A stretch of 64,000 nucleotides of DNA. It comes from Epiperipatus broadwayi. Lineage: Eukaryota > Onychophora > Udeonychophora > Euonychophora > Peripatidae. The notes under the pieces were generated by a model, which saw nothing but the letters and a program-made list of their open reading frames with translations, ran no database searches and was not told where the DNA came from. Shown one piece after another: positions 47,096 to 59,633 of the stretch (positions are counted from its first letter, which is position 1; the number at the start of each line of letters is the position of its first letter). The position numbers were made by a program, and so were the translations under genes. The stretch is from NCBI GenBank assembly GCA_028023455.1, contig JAQFVV010000001.1:27396426-27460425 (forward strand), given 5' to 3'.

Positions 47096-47995
47096 GTAAG
47101 TTATTGGCCATAACTTTTATATAAAGCTTTATGAACTGAAATTTAAATGAAATGTTTATCTCATAATTTTTTATCTAAAGATTTACAAACTGAGTGTTGA
47201 ATGAAACTTACCACAAAAAAATAAAGGAGACACAAACTAGCTACTACTTCAAGAAGAAATATTTGAATCAAATTATTAAATTAGTTATGCATAATCCTTT
47301 CCAATATTATATTTTTTTTGTTATCATAAATATTAGATGTTTGACGGGCTATAATAAATCTTTATTACTAATATAACTTTCATTGTACATGTATAAAATT
47401 AATAATGTTATTATATTTAAGTTTTAGATTTCATTATTCAGATTCAAATTAATGTATAAATTACCTTTGCCTAGTAGATTTATTTTCTTAATTAAATCAA
47501 AGGGGAATATCTTCTACTACTTAATGGGAATTTTAATCCCGATCGTATAATTACTACTTTACGAGTTACGATATGTTTGACGCAGAATCAGTGAGTCTAA
47601 CGACTCTGGCGCCCTCATTTATAAATTAAAAACTGATTCGGCTCGCAATTGTACTCGTAACAATTTCTAGGTAGAGTTGATCAGGAAATATAGTTGTTTT
47701 TTGAAATAAAAAAAATGAAACATTTTTTTTCTTTTCCATAACTTGATCAATTCATGCAGTTTATTGCGTACAGAGACTTAGCAAGATATGGAAAATGGTA
47801 CAATATGGATTCATGAAAATAAAAAAACTTTAAAAAGAAAAAGGGGAGAGAACAATTTTATTGAATTTTTTACCTATGAGAGATCAAATGGTTGTTGTAT
47901 TTATATATTTGGACTATTTCCATCATCTAATATTAAGTATTGAATGTCTTTAGAAAAGTGTGACTTTATTTCAATATAACACAGATTAGTATATG

Positions 47996-48040
47996 CGCAA
48001 CGTTTCAAGGGGTATTATTCTTTCCCTTTCTTCTGTTGTT
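47996..48040 (-). ncRNA. Hammerhead-like core, degenerate
   Basis: Minus strand: CAGAAGA (48035..48029), then a stem AAGGG / CCCTT enclosing an AT-rich loop, then GAAACG (48006..48001). The GAAAC box and stem II are intact. The CTGATGA box has changed, so cleavage is unlikely. It is the same family as 14480..14520. Confidence 0.35.
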
Positions 48041-48058
48041 GCTGGCATGACCAGTGGC

Positions 48059-48147
48059 AATATTAGCATGGGAATTGAACCTGGATTCTTAGATTTTTGA
48101 ATATTGAATTTTAAGATAACACTCTAATCAACTAAGTTATCCTGCCA
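48059..48147 (-). mobile_element. tRNA-derived SINE-like head
   Basis: On the minus strand: GGCAGGATAACTTAGTTGAT (A-box region, about 48147..48128), about 40 bp of linker, then a B-box-like GGTTCAATTCC (48081..48071). This is an internal RNA polymerase III promoter layout as in tRNA-derived SINEs. It runs directly into the Penelope-type tail. The copy at 14430 keeps only the B-box end of this head. It is not an intact tRNA gene: the anticodon arm is not recognisable. Confidence 0.6.
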
Positions 48148-48234
48148 ATGGCAACAGTCAGTAAAAATTTCATATACTTAACTATGAGTTATACCAGATT
48201 GATTTATTTCATTTATTTATCCACCATTGTCATA

Positions 48235-49040
48235 TGAGTGGCTTCTTTGAATTTTTTCCTTATACCTTTTCCTCTCTATCCAATATTTTTGTATTTTTCC
48301 AATTGAATTTATGTTCATTGGTACATGCAGGGTATCAATTAGAGATATCTGTTTTCTCTCTTCTAATCATCAGTTTGTGTTTTTGTAATTGCTTTTCAAT
48401 GGCGGGACTGGTCTTACCAAGATACATTCTTCCACATTCTCACATAATTTTATAGATGCTGTTTTTGCTTTTTAGGCTTTCAAGTTTAAGCTTTGTAGAA
48501 GTTAGAATGACTCTGTATATAAAACTGTTTTGATGTTACACTGATTGTAGATTTTTCTTAATTTGTCTGATGATATTTTTGGTATGTATGGGTACATTAT
48601 AATACTAATGATTGTTTTTTCGATGGATAACCATTTTTCATAAGAATTTGTTCTATATAGATATTTTCTTTTTTGAAATTGCTGATTTCTGAAGAAACTT
48701 CTTTTGCTCTGTTCTATAGTGATAATTTAATTCTATATTTTGTGTTTCTGGTGTAATTGGATGTATAGGCTAAGTATTTTCCTGTATGTGTTGGTTTTCT
48801 GTAAACTGTAGTTTTGATTTTAGCATAAGGGAATCTTGACCCAAGAACATCTAAGAAGGCCAATTTTTGTTTTTGTTCTGATTCTATTGTGAATTTAATT
48901 GAAGGGAATATGTTGTTGATGCATTTCCTGAAAGTTTATAATAGTGTTTCACCATGTGGCCATACAGCAAATGTATCATCTATATAGTTAAGCCAAACTT
49001 TATATGGATATGGAGTAATCTTTATGGTTGTCATTTCTAG
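48235..49040 (-). pseudogene. Penelope-like RT and GIY-YIG endonuclease pseudogene
   Basis: The C-terminal part of a Penelope-type protein, which reverse-transcribes its own RNA using a DNA end made by its nuclease. In minus-strand order: the RT catalytic box YIDDTFAVWPHGETLL (YIDD at 48986..48975), FPSIKFTIE then QKLAFLDVLGSRF (about 48915-48840), VYRKPTHTGKYL (about 48800-48770), and the GIY-YIG nuclease region with CGRMYLGKTSPAIEKQL (about 48437..48387; the usual form is CG-x-x-YIG-x-T-x-R). Frames shift at least twice and stops occur, so it is inactive. Domain order and motifs make the family assignment firm. Confidence 0.85.
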
Positions 49041-49200
49041 ATCTTGCATGCAAATACCTCTCAAACTGTTATGCATATACTAACCTGTGTGCCATTACTA
49101 ACAGTTGAATGTAACTGGAATATTTAAATAAAGTTAAATTTTTTTAAAGACATTAAATACTTAAAATTAGTTGATGGAAATAGTCTTATATATAAATACA

Positions 49201-51200
49201 ACTAAAATCCCATCATCACAATCTTTAGGAAACATCAGATGTGTGTATGTAAAAAAATAAATGAAAGCATTTTCCTACTAATATTTTTTTTAAAATGATT
49301 ATTCTTTAAATAAAATACTTTTTTTAAAAGTTAAATATTAAATAAAATATATCAACTTATTATTTGAATCATTTTAGTTTGTTGTAATTGTGCTATAAAA
49401 GCATATTTGTTAGTTACCAAATATGATGGTTTTTTTTCTTCAGACTCAATTTACGATTTTGTAACTTAGCTTCTAATGTTATGTTTGATAAATAATTATT
49501 ATTTGGATTAGTGTCTGAATATTTCATGCCTAGAAGGAAGCAAAATTTACTCTATCCAGCTCATTGGAATTCTGGTAAATGAGAGAAATAAATGTCTCCG
49601 TTTTCTTTTTGATTAGCACTCCATTTTGTTTATACGATCCAAAAATAATAAATAAATAAATAAACAAATAAGTCCTTTTATTGTGAATTCTGAAGACAAA
49701 TATTTCTGATATTGTGCAGTTGAAGACTTTAGTTTGTTTCTTTCCTTTCTGCCTTTTCACCTATCAGACTGTTAAATTCAAGAATTTTTTTTTTTACATT
49801 ACCACATGACAACATAGCATTTAAAAATAAAACTAATTATAAACAAAAATAAAAATAATAAAATTTTGCATATTCATATTTTTTTCTTTTACAATAATAA
49901 TAATCCATATGATTTATTTTTTTTATGTATCACCAAGACTAATCACTAATACTGTTAATATATTTTTATATAGTAAAATAAATATATGGGTTTACCTGTA
50001 TTTTTACTGTTTATTCCCTACACATACACATATTCCATTCTCTTTATGAACAATTTTCTACTTATAATAATAAAAAAAAACTTTGTGTTATGCTATCTTA
50101 ATGATCATTATTTTAAAGCAAAACTAATTAAATAATAAAACACTTATTTTTTTTTATTGTATTGGGATTCTCCCATATTGCCACAATTCTCCTTTCTTTC
50201 CAAAAAAAACAAAATACTTATAAGCAGAAAATTATAGCTATCTAATATTAACATTATAGAATGAATCAATTTAATATCATGCCATTCATTAAAACAATTC
50301 CTATGTAATATTTATTCCATTTGCTGAATAACTCTTTATTAAATGTGAAGAGTCTATAACCTTAATACAATTACTATCTTTTAAAATTTGAATTTAGCAT
50401 TATCAATTTCTCACTGTTTTAAGCCTATAACTAATAAATAAATGCTTTCTGTGAATAGTCTCAGAGTATACCAATAAATGAGTAAAATTTCTTATTATTG
50501 GGAATCTTATACAGAGTATCCTTACCTTCAAGTATTATTTCTTTTTTTGTTTTATTTCCACTCATATTCAATCTCTTTTGATTATTAAAAAGGTTTGGAT
50601 AGCTAGATGTTATCTTATTTATACCAACATATTGCTAATGTTTTAAACTTTTTTCTCTATATTTTTCTATACTCACTTCTTTCCTGATTCTTTTGAAATA
50701 TTTGTTCACATTTTAACACTTTTATGTAATGTACCCTTTCCATTTCATCATCTTGAACTGCACACCTTTGTTTTTTCCCACATATTATTCCTTCTATTCC
50801 ATCCTACATTTTACTATTACCTAATATTTCTTGGATTTCCAGAAATCCTTTATTGTCATTTATTTCTTTTCAATCATTTTGATGATCTTGAATTTCATAC
50901 TGCTAAACTAATAGTCTACCTCTACATTAATTCTACTTCTCTTGATGCTTCTTGAAATTTTTGCTGTTCCACTAATTTTGTTTCAACATCATTAGACTTT
51001 CTCTTTGTATTTTCTTGGAAATACCTCTACTTCAAATTCAGGTTCATCAATTTTTAGCTCATGATTTAAGTTAACTTTACTTTAAAAATCTTGTATAATT
51101 TCAACATCTTTTGAAATTCCATCAACTTCTACATCAATTTTCATTTTATTTGATTTATTCTCTAAACACTCAACATATTTTTCTTTCAATTTTAGAATCT
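49201..51200. other. Non-coding, AT-rich
   Basis: No gene recognised. From about 50540 onward the + strand becomes pyrimidine-rich (purine-rich on minus), leading into the charged block described next. Confidence 0.45.
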
Positions 51201-52100
51201 TGCTGAGAATTTTCCCTTCATTTATCCCATTTCTCTGTTAAATCTTCTTCTATCTTCTGACAATTACGTGACCTTTCTGTAACTTAATTATCTGTTTTTT
51301 TTTTTTTTTTCATCTTTTTTTATTTATTTAATTAACTACTTTCTTGACAACTTTATTCAATTCCTCACCAAATTCATTTTCCAAATTCTGAATTTTTTGT
51401 TTAAAATCTTGCCGAAGCTCCTCTTCTGATTCAGCAGTTTGTTTGTGTATTCTTTTCCCTTCATTTATCCCATTTCTCTGTTAAATCTTCTTCTATCTTC
51501 TGACAATTACGTGACCTTTCTGTAACTTAATTATCTGTTTTGTTTTGTTTTTTTCATCTTTTTTTATTTATTTAATTAACTACTTTCTTGACAACTTTAT
51601 TCAATTCCTCACCAAATTCATTTTCCAAATTCTGAATTTTTTGTTTAAAATCTTGCTGAAGCTCCTCTTCTGATTCAACAGTTTGTTTGTGTATTCTTTT
51701 ACTTACACCAACAAAATTGATGTCACATTTTTTATTATTTTCTTTTCTAAATCTGCTAACTTTGAATTTATTTTTTTAAACTCCCTTTTATTTTTTCTAA
51801 GTTTTCAGGTGAAGTTTTCAAATTTGGAATTCATCCTTTTGATATATTCTATTTTCTTAAAATTTTTTATTTAACTTTTGAATATTTTTTTCAAAATTTT
51901 GATCTAATTTTTGATTACTTTCTTCAAATTTGGAATTCATCTCTTTGATCTCTATCCTACTTTTATCTAACTTTGGTTATTTTCTTCAAATTTTTGATCT
52001 AATTTTTGTTATAAGATTTCCATCATTTCTTCCACAGACAGTTTAGAATTTTATTTTTCAAATTCATTGCTCTTCCATTTTCTTTAAATTTCTTTTGTAA
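50760..52100 (-). pseudogene. Decayed coiled-coil-rich frame, possible retroelement ORF1
   Basis: The minus strand is purine-rich and yields broken frames dominated by Lys, Glu, Asn and Ile with heptad-like spacing, for example EELRQDFKQKIQNLENEF (about 51432-51375) and RSRNCQKIEEDL. Stops are frequent. The family is not identified. I infer an old LINE ORF1-like or other coiled-coil protein. A 243-bp part of it is duplicated in tandem (next entry). Confidence 0.3.
51207..51697. repeat. Tandem duplication, 2 x about 243 bp
   Basis: Unit 1 at about 51207..51453 and unit 2 at about 51454..51697 are nearly identical (TTTCCCTTCATTTATCCCAT to GTTTGTTTGTGTATTC). They differ in one poly-T tract and a few bases (GCCGAAGC against GCTGAAGC). 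A recent duplication inside the decayed coiled-coil block. Confidence 0.92.
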
Positions 52101-54275
52101 ACAATATTTTAGTATGAGAATGAGATTGATATCTATCCCTCCTCATATTTTAAATATCACATTTCTTTCATTTTTAAAAAAAAATATAATCAATTTTTTA
52201 TTAATTAACCTATTATTTTATATTTTATTAGACTCTCTCTAACATTAAGTTATTCCATGGCATGGTTGCTCATCTCATTTCATCTCAAATATATGGGTTT
52301 ATTTTATCATGCTCTATTTTTTTTTGCTTTAATTATAGATCATTTCTTCCTTTTCCAAAATTTTATACTTCAATCATGCTCAGTAGAATCCATGATAACT
52401 ATGAATGAAAGTATCAAAGTTTTTTGGCAAGATTCTCTATAAAAGTTTGTGATAGTGTATTATCAACAATATATTTCTCTAACACCATAACACTATTTCA
52501 TGACCACAAGCTGGATTTATTAAATATAAACCATTTGACAAGCAACAACTAGGTATTCTATCTTTAGTAATTTCTAAACAAACCTAAGCAACCGAAAATT
52601 AAGCCTCTGGTATCTACACTTCATTGATAAACTCAGGTATTAACCATCTGGCATTTTATCAAAATTTACACGTATTCTCAGGTGCTAGTATGATAACAAT
52701 TTCTTTCACATGGAACTAATATACACCTTTTCATCCAATGATTCTTTAAGGTAAACATGCACTTAAAATAGATCTACACAAAAATCCATTTCATACCTCA
52801 CAAGGAATCTTCCAAGTGAATCTCACTTATTCTCTCTTGTTCATATCTAACATCACCAATAACAAACCTGCCAATGGTTTTAATTAAAATGCTACATTTT
52901 CCATTAAGTCATTACATTTGCTTAAATTAATTATCAGGTTTTCAAGTTACAGATCTATTACAATTTTTCTTTTCTCAAGTTGTAAAAAAAAGTTATCTTC
53001 TAAATATCAAACAAAAACTATTGAAGAATTACGGATATGTTTTTTTTTAACAAAATCATTAATTAACTTGCTTCAATAGATATAAGCTTCAAAGTACATA
53101 TTTTTCATTCAAAGTATAAATTTATCAACAACACTGTTCATTTAAGGGATATACGTTTATCATGGCCCATACTTTTCCTGTTAAGAATATAATTTTGTCA
53201 ACACTACACAGTTGGGATCCAACATGTAATAGTGGGAAAAGGAGCATGTAATGATTCCCCATGAATGGGAATCATATTGTAATGGTAGAAGATTCCTAAT
53301 TAATTAAAAAATAAAGAATTATATTAGTCATCCCAACCTGCAAGCATTTTTAAATTACAAGTCCCATGCAAGTCAGGATGTTTACCTATTGCATAGTTAT
53401 GAAGATATGCTTTCTTAAAAGAATCATAAGCTTTTCTACAATGTGGTATTTTATTTAATTACACTAACAAATCTTATATACAAGTTTTCTTGATACTAGT
53501 GAGTGTTATGGTACTATAGAAATCCAGAGTATATAAATCTGCATGTATAGTAAGTTGATAGCTTCAGTGAGTCTTGATATGAATCATTTCTCCTTAGCAA
53601 ATGTTCCTCTCCATTAGCTCACTCATTTTCATCTAAATAAACTGGACTTGGGAATATTTAATGAGTGCAAAATATTAATAAGCTTTGCATATTAATTATC
53701 TAGATATGACTCTAAATTTTTATTCTATTATAACATTATACTAAAGTGAGATGTAAAGATAATGAATGATCTGTGCTATACAACTATGTTATTCTTACTA
53801 TTTAAATATAGACTTAAATATATTTTACTTTTCAATTCATTCTCTTAGGGCAGACTGAAAAGAAATTAAATATTAATTTACATTATTGTAGATATTTTTT
53901 GTTAATATAATTGAAACTTTATGTTTAATATTTAAACATATGATTTAAATATTAAGTCCGTGTTGTTAGATGGAATTTTCTGATCAAATTCATAACTATA
54001 AAAGACAATATCATTTTTATTGTTTTGGTTATTCAGCATAAGTATTTATCTTTGTTTACAAAAAAATTAACTCAATGGAGTTGATGCTTCACGTATGTTA
54101 AGTTCTCTTTCTGAAAGCAGTTACAGTAACTAAACATGAAGTCTTATGACTAAAAGGTAACACTTGATCGGCATAAATGTTAGTTTGCCATTGCATGCCA
54201 AACTCTTAACATAATTTGTGTTATGCGAATTTTAGAAGTGTATCATAGAATTTCACAATCTTTTATATAATTACT
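52101..54275. other. Non-coding, unassigned
   Basis: Moderately AT-rich. 52480-53500 has near-normal complexity with no recognised reading frame. A hyphenated direct repeat (ATTCCCCATGAATGGGAATCAT, about 53253..53275) forms a small hairpin. Confidence 0.4.
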
Positions 54276-54622
54276 CTGGAATACTATATTAACAAATTTC
54301 ATTATATTAAAATTATCAACAATAACTATCATTAAATGCAGTAGTTTGCTCTTTATTAAGGCTTCTTGGCATACTTAGTACTGGATTTTGAAATGGGATT
54401 TTTCGACATGCTTGTATTAGATTTTAGAAAGCAGTATTAGGAATGGATTTTTATTACTCATAATGCTGAAATACTATATTGACAAATGTCGTTACTTATG
54501 ATTATCAGCAATAATTATCATTAAGTGCAGTAATTTGTTTTTTATTTAAAGCTTCTTGGAATGCTTTGTACTAGATTTTAGAAAGAATACTAGGAATGGA
54601 TTTTTATTATTCATATAATGCT
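54276..54622. repeat. Diverged tandem duplication, period 190 bp
   Basis: Copy 1 from 54276 (CTGGAATACTATATTAACAA) and copy 2 from 54466 (CTGAAATACTATATTGACAA). Both run through TTATCA-CAATAA, ATCATTAA-TGCAGTA, GCTTCTTGG and AGGAATGGATTTTTATTA. Copy 1 has an internal near-repeat of its own end. Divergence is perhaps 15 percent by eye. Confidence 0.8.
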
Positions 54623-57600
54623 TTTTCTTGTATTTAAAGTAGTATGGAATTGAATTTTCTAAATTCTTGATATGGTCCCCATCTCAAAGATTTTCCATAA
54701 CAAAACTTTGTGATTAGATAAAATAGATCACTTGATTTTTATTAAACCATTAGGTAAAGAATGATTTTATTGTGCACTACTAATATATTTTTATGTGTAC
54801 ATGTTTATGTATTATATAACTATCAGAAAGAACATAACACACACACTTTATGTAAATTTAAGTAATTATACTTTTATATTCATATATGCACTTGTGCAAA
54901 ATTTTTAATTATCAATGCAACAGCATGAAAGTATTTTAATTTTAAATTTCTTTTGCATTAGATATATAAAAGCTGAGGGGGTAGAAAGAAAGAAAAAAGC
55001 TTAGCTGAGAAAATGTTAATAAGTCATCAAAATGTTTTCTCTGTTATTGTGTAAATGAGTTTTGCAGTGTTTTAAAAAAATTTATCATAATGGTTGAAAT
55101 CTGAATACATACATAATGAAGACCTTTTATCTTAAGCTCATTAGCAGGAATAAAAGAATAATAAATTATAAAAGAATGTTGAGTTGTACTTTTTTTTTTT
55201 TTAGTTTTTTACATGTATAATAATGTTAATTTTTTTTACTAAGTGACTTGTAAATTTGGATATTTTATTTCATTATTTGTTAGCCAATTAAAATTGAACT
55301 TAATCATGCAAATATTTTTATATATATTAATGCTCTTATTTCTGAACATTTATATTCTATATGCATTAGAATAAGCATTAACTTACATTTTATGTAAATT
55401 TAAATATATAAGTACACTAATTATCATTGTGAGGATGTGATTCCTGATTTTAATGGACATGATCTTTTAAAAATATTTTATCTTCTAGGTTTTTAGGACA
55501 AAAATTTTATAGCTACAATTGTTTTAATAGCAATTTTAAAATACAATGTTTACACCAAAGAGTTTGATAAATGCATTTGATATCTAATTGTTAATAAAGA
55601 ATTAATTACATTTCCTTTAATTGAATAACTTCTCTATGAAGAGATTTTAGCTTTGAATACATAAATAAAAATTTACTTTTTGATGTGAAATTGTTAGAAA
55701 TAAATTTCCCTCTTTAGTTTAGTGCAGTGTTAAAGTGCTGAATTTGAAAATGAAGATCTATTATCATAATTTGGCTTTGTTATTTCCAGTATTTAAATAT
55801 CATATGAACTTCTGAGTTACATATTCAGTTATTATTAAAAATAAATTGATTTGAAATTGAAAATATGTTCATAATAATGTTAATGTAATTGGATTTATGC
55901 AATTATAACAGTAATTGAAGACAAATACATAATAACTCATAGTTATATGTTCTTAATAATAATAGCAAAAACAATGACTTATAATTACAACAATTAAAAT
56001 GGATTAATGAATTTATTTAAATACAATTAATAAACTTTCAAATAATAATAATAATAATCTTTGCTTAAATCTATATTTAAATATTATAATTCATTTTTGT
56101 GAAATCCTAGTCAATTGTAGTAACTAAGTATTGATAGTTTTTTCTAACAAAGATTTTACTGTTGTTTCTGAAAATATATATCACTTTTAAGTATGCTTAT
56201 ATGATTATAGTTAGTTGTAACTTTTTTTATTATGTAATCAATGACTTGAACAACATAACTAAAATTAGGGATTGTGTATACTTTAATTCACATTGGTGTA
56301 AATTTCTTTACTGTGGTTTTTATTGATATTACTTTATGTTAATCAAAAGGGAGATATACCCTGTATAATAATTGAGATTTTATTTCAATACATTATGAAT
56401 CTATTTATATGATGTTGATATAATCCCTAATTCACAATATTTTTATATTTTTTACTTGATTATTATTAATTCTATATTTATCATTTTTTTTATATAATTG
56501 TTCATGATTCAATTAGATATAAATAGCAAAATTTAATTTGTGGAAATACTTTATATCAATAAAGTTCTATAATGGATTCTATTGTCAAAATAATATACAC
56601 AACCAAAGTTATTCTGTTATTTTCATTCAATAAATATTTCAAATGTTTTTGGCATTGACATTATCAATACTTTTGTCGAATGTATTTTTTTTTTTTTCAT
56701 AGAAGCTGCCATCTGCAACACCAGATAAATCTCAATAGAGTCAGAGGTGCCCTGATTTTCTTCCTGTCATTAACATTGAAAGATGGCAGTAGAAAATGAG
56801 ATAATTTGTGTGCCTATATTTGAAATGTATGTGTTTTTTTTGTCCTTGAAAAAAAAAGGATTTTTATCCACGACATTTTTAAATAAAAATTGCATTGTTT
56901 ACAAATTCTACTAAATGATCATTTCCGTGAATCATTTAGAAAATTGACCGCTGGAAATAATCCAAATAAAAATGCAACCAATTTAATTTATTGAGTGTTT
57001 CACCATTATGACTGTTTTTGAATAATAGTCCACACATTAAATGAATTTGAAGCTAGGTATGTGCAGTATAATTTATAATTGGCTCACTACCAGTTTTTTA
57101 AAATTATATGCATCATGGTTGCATATATTAGAATGTTAAGATTAAAGATCTGATCTGAGTAGTTTCTTTTAAAAAAATTATACTTAAGTTGTGGAAATGG
57201 TCTAGACTTTTTGAAGATATAGGAGTTTTAGAAATGCAGAGATTTTATTAATATCATAATTGTAAAATTAGCTATGTTGCAATATCACTTCTAGAATATA
57301 GTGGCATTTATAATCATTACTTTAATCTTGATGGGTTAATTAATATTTGTTTTTTGTTTTTTACCAGTTACTTCATGCTTTTATTCACTTGTGAGATGTT
57401 TATGAAGTAATTGCAAATCAAATCTTTGGATATTTAGATGACCAGATAACTTATTATTTACACTGAAGAATTTTTGGTTAGAAAAAGAAATTCAGTTATT
57501 TTTGAAAAGATATTGGTTAGTGCTTTAATTATCAGAATGTTTATGATTCCTATTATATTGATGATAACATGTATTAAAATCATAATATTTTTTCCCAATG

Positions 57601-58980
57601 ATGATATAAAGATTTCTGGAATTATTATAGCCAATTTTTTTACATTATTGATATTGTCATATAATGCAAAAAGTGGTTGTCATAATGGGGATTCATGGGT
57701 AATTTTTTTTATAACTTGAAACATTGGAGAAACTCTGAGGAAGTTTATTATTGAAATTTATCTATTTTATTCATTTAAAGTATTTGATTATATAATTTAT
57801 TTTAGGATTCTTGGGTTAAATTATTATATTTGGTATACTAATATTTCTAGATTTGCATGGTCATATTTTTAATTCAAAATCAGTTGTCACTTTAATCAAA
57901 TATTAAGTACAGTAATTTTATGCAAAGATGATTTTTATGTAGTAAAGAATGAATTAGAGAAAAAAATACATTTAAGAATAGAATGAAGTGTATTTATCAA
58001 AATTGTTATGAAAATTTTTATATAACTATCCTAAAGTATAATTGGTTTTAATTCTGTAATGATTGAGTTGCTTTATCTTTATTTATTACAAACATGATTT
58101 GTTTGTCAAGGTGTAGCATATTAAGATATTGCTTGGGTAATTTATTTCATATTATTTTCATATGCTAAGATAGGTTTAAGACTTTTGTTTAGAGAAAAGG
58201 GGATATTTGTGTATACTAATGTTGTCCCATTTATTTTTTCTCAATTCCACTTTGATTAATAAATCCTTTACCACATTCGATTAATAAATTCTTTAACACA
58301 TTTTGGATTAAAAAACACCTTTTGATAGTTTTAATTCTAATAAACAAATGATAAATAACAATTAATATTTTATTTTAGGCAGTTATCTAGCAGTATCAGC
58401 CTTACATGTGTAATAATCACTAGTGAAATATCTTTTTTTTTTTTCATTCCAACTTTTATATTTCACAAAATAATAATAAACTCTTTAAACTATATGAAAA
58501 CATTCAAATCATTCAAAGTTAAAAGAAAATAAAACAATATTTCATTAATATTTTTTTGATTAATAAATATTTTTTTTAAACTTTTAAGATAATAAAGGCA
58601 ATTAACATGAAATTTGTTAACATGCACCCTCACAGCATTATAAATATGTAGTGATGGCAAAACCTATTTTAATATTTGAAATTATGCTAATCAGAAAATA
58701 ATCATTTTGTTATAAAATCATTTCAGTTATTTTTGAGATATAAAAACTTGAAATGAAAAAAGAAAATCAAATTTAAAATCAGAAATGTATGTAAAATTTA
58801 AAGAATTGGTTGATATTTGATTTTTGTTGATTTATTTTTACAGCTAATTTGCTTTGATTTATATCTTGCCATCCTTGAATAATGGCAAAGTTCAGAATTT
58901 TTAAAGGTTAAGCTTTTTCACAAGTTAGTTTGAAAATAAAATCTCATATAAGCATGTTGAATGATTTAAAAAAAAAAAAA
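54623..58980. other. Non-coding, AT-rich
   Basis: No gene recognised. 56700-56800 is a small GC-richer patch bounded by CTGCCATCT and AGATGGCAG, possibly a short inverted-repeat relic. An (AAT)n microsatellite lies at about 56042..56060. The hydrophobic frame at 57474..57719 is a by-product of T-rich sequence. Confidence 0.45.
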
Positions 58981-58987
58981 TTAGCTA

Positions 58988-59110
58988 CCATGTTTCCCCC
59001 AAAATAAGATAACCTGAAAATAAGCTCTAGCACGTTTTTGAGGATATAATATGAGTCCTACTCCAAATATAAGCCCTAGTTAAGATCGCAGCTCAATAGT
59101 TGACTTTAGT
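58988..59110. mobile_element. End fragment of a DNA transposon (TTTCCCC...AATAAG type)
   Basis: CCATGTTTCCCCCAAAATAA, then ACCTGAAAATAAGCTCTAGC and AAATATAAGCCCTAGTTAAG. These repeated AAATAAG(C/A)CCTAG motifs resemble the terminal region of a DNA transposon family common in animals whose end reads TTTCCCCGAAAATAAGAC. I cannot name it with certainty. Only one end was seen. Confidence 0.4.
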
Positions 59111-59359
59111 TTGCCATTGAAACATATAGTGGATGTATTGAATTATAAAATAATGAATGTAAGAATAAACAATATTATTAAAACTAATACTTAATATATA
59201 AGGGATTCTGTTAATTATTGTTAGAAATTAATATTCCGTGTCATTTTATATATATATTTTTGTGAAACTGGTATTTTTGATTGTTAAAAATGTACTTTTT
59301 AAGATTGATTTTGGGTGATATTCATATTTTTAGTATTGTTAGAAATTAATCTGATACAA

Positions 59360-59633
59360 TTTCTGTCACATATTAGTCCTGCAACACATACTAGACATAC
59401 TATGCCTTTTCACATACATATTCAGCCTGCCGATAACTTTGTAAATCTTGCAAAAATATCATATACATGTGGTTTGTTTTGACAAATTTATCATTTTAAG
59501 TTTGTACGAGATTCAAATGTACATGTTATTTTGGTCATATCACAAGATTAGAAAGTTATCAACGGATTGATACAAATGTGAAAAGGCACAGCAGGTCTAA
59601 TTTAACATGTTGCATGACTAATATGTAAATACC
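59360..59633. repeat. Foldback/MITE element, family A copy 2
   Basis: Inverted ends of about 110-120 bp. Left: CACATATTAGTCCTGCAACA then TGCCTTTTCACATAC and CCGATAACTTTGTAA. Right, inverted: TTACATATTAGTCATGCAAC, TGCCTTTTCACATTTG and TTGATAACTTTCTAA. The outer ends match those of 42097..42345 (ATATTAGTCCTGCAA and CTTTTCACA), so the two are one family with different centres. Confidence 0.85.

Larger units (their letters stand above)
47885..49200 (-). mobile_element. Penelope-like retroelement remnant with inverted ends
   Basis: A minus-strand element of about 1.3 kb with reverse transcriptase and GIY-YIG endonuclease remnants. Related tail sequence (AATAAAGT...AGACATT, GATGGAAATAGT, TATAAATACAAC) lies at both ends in opposite orientation: minus at 47885..48030 and plus at 49057..49200. 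Such terminal-repeat arrangements are known for Penelope-like elements. Near the minus-strand 3' end the body is followed by a tRNA-derived head (48059..48147). The N-terminal half of the protein is missing. Confidence 0.82.

Noticed and set aside
48234-48455. 73-codon plus-strand frame
   Set aside because: Antisense to the Penelope-like GIY-YIG region, which is recognisable on the minus strand.
57474-57719. 81-codon hydrophobic frame resembling a membrane protein
   Set aside because: Hydrophobicity follows from T-rich codons. There is no ATG context, family or splice evidence.
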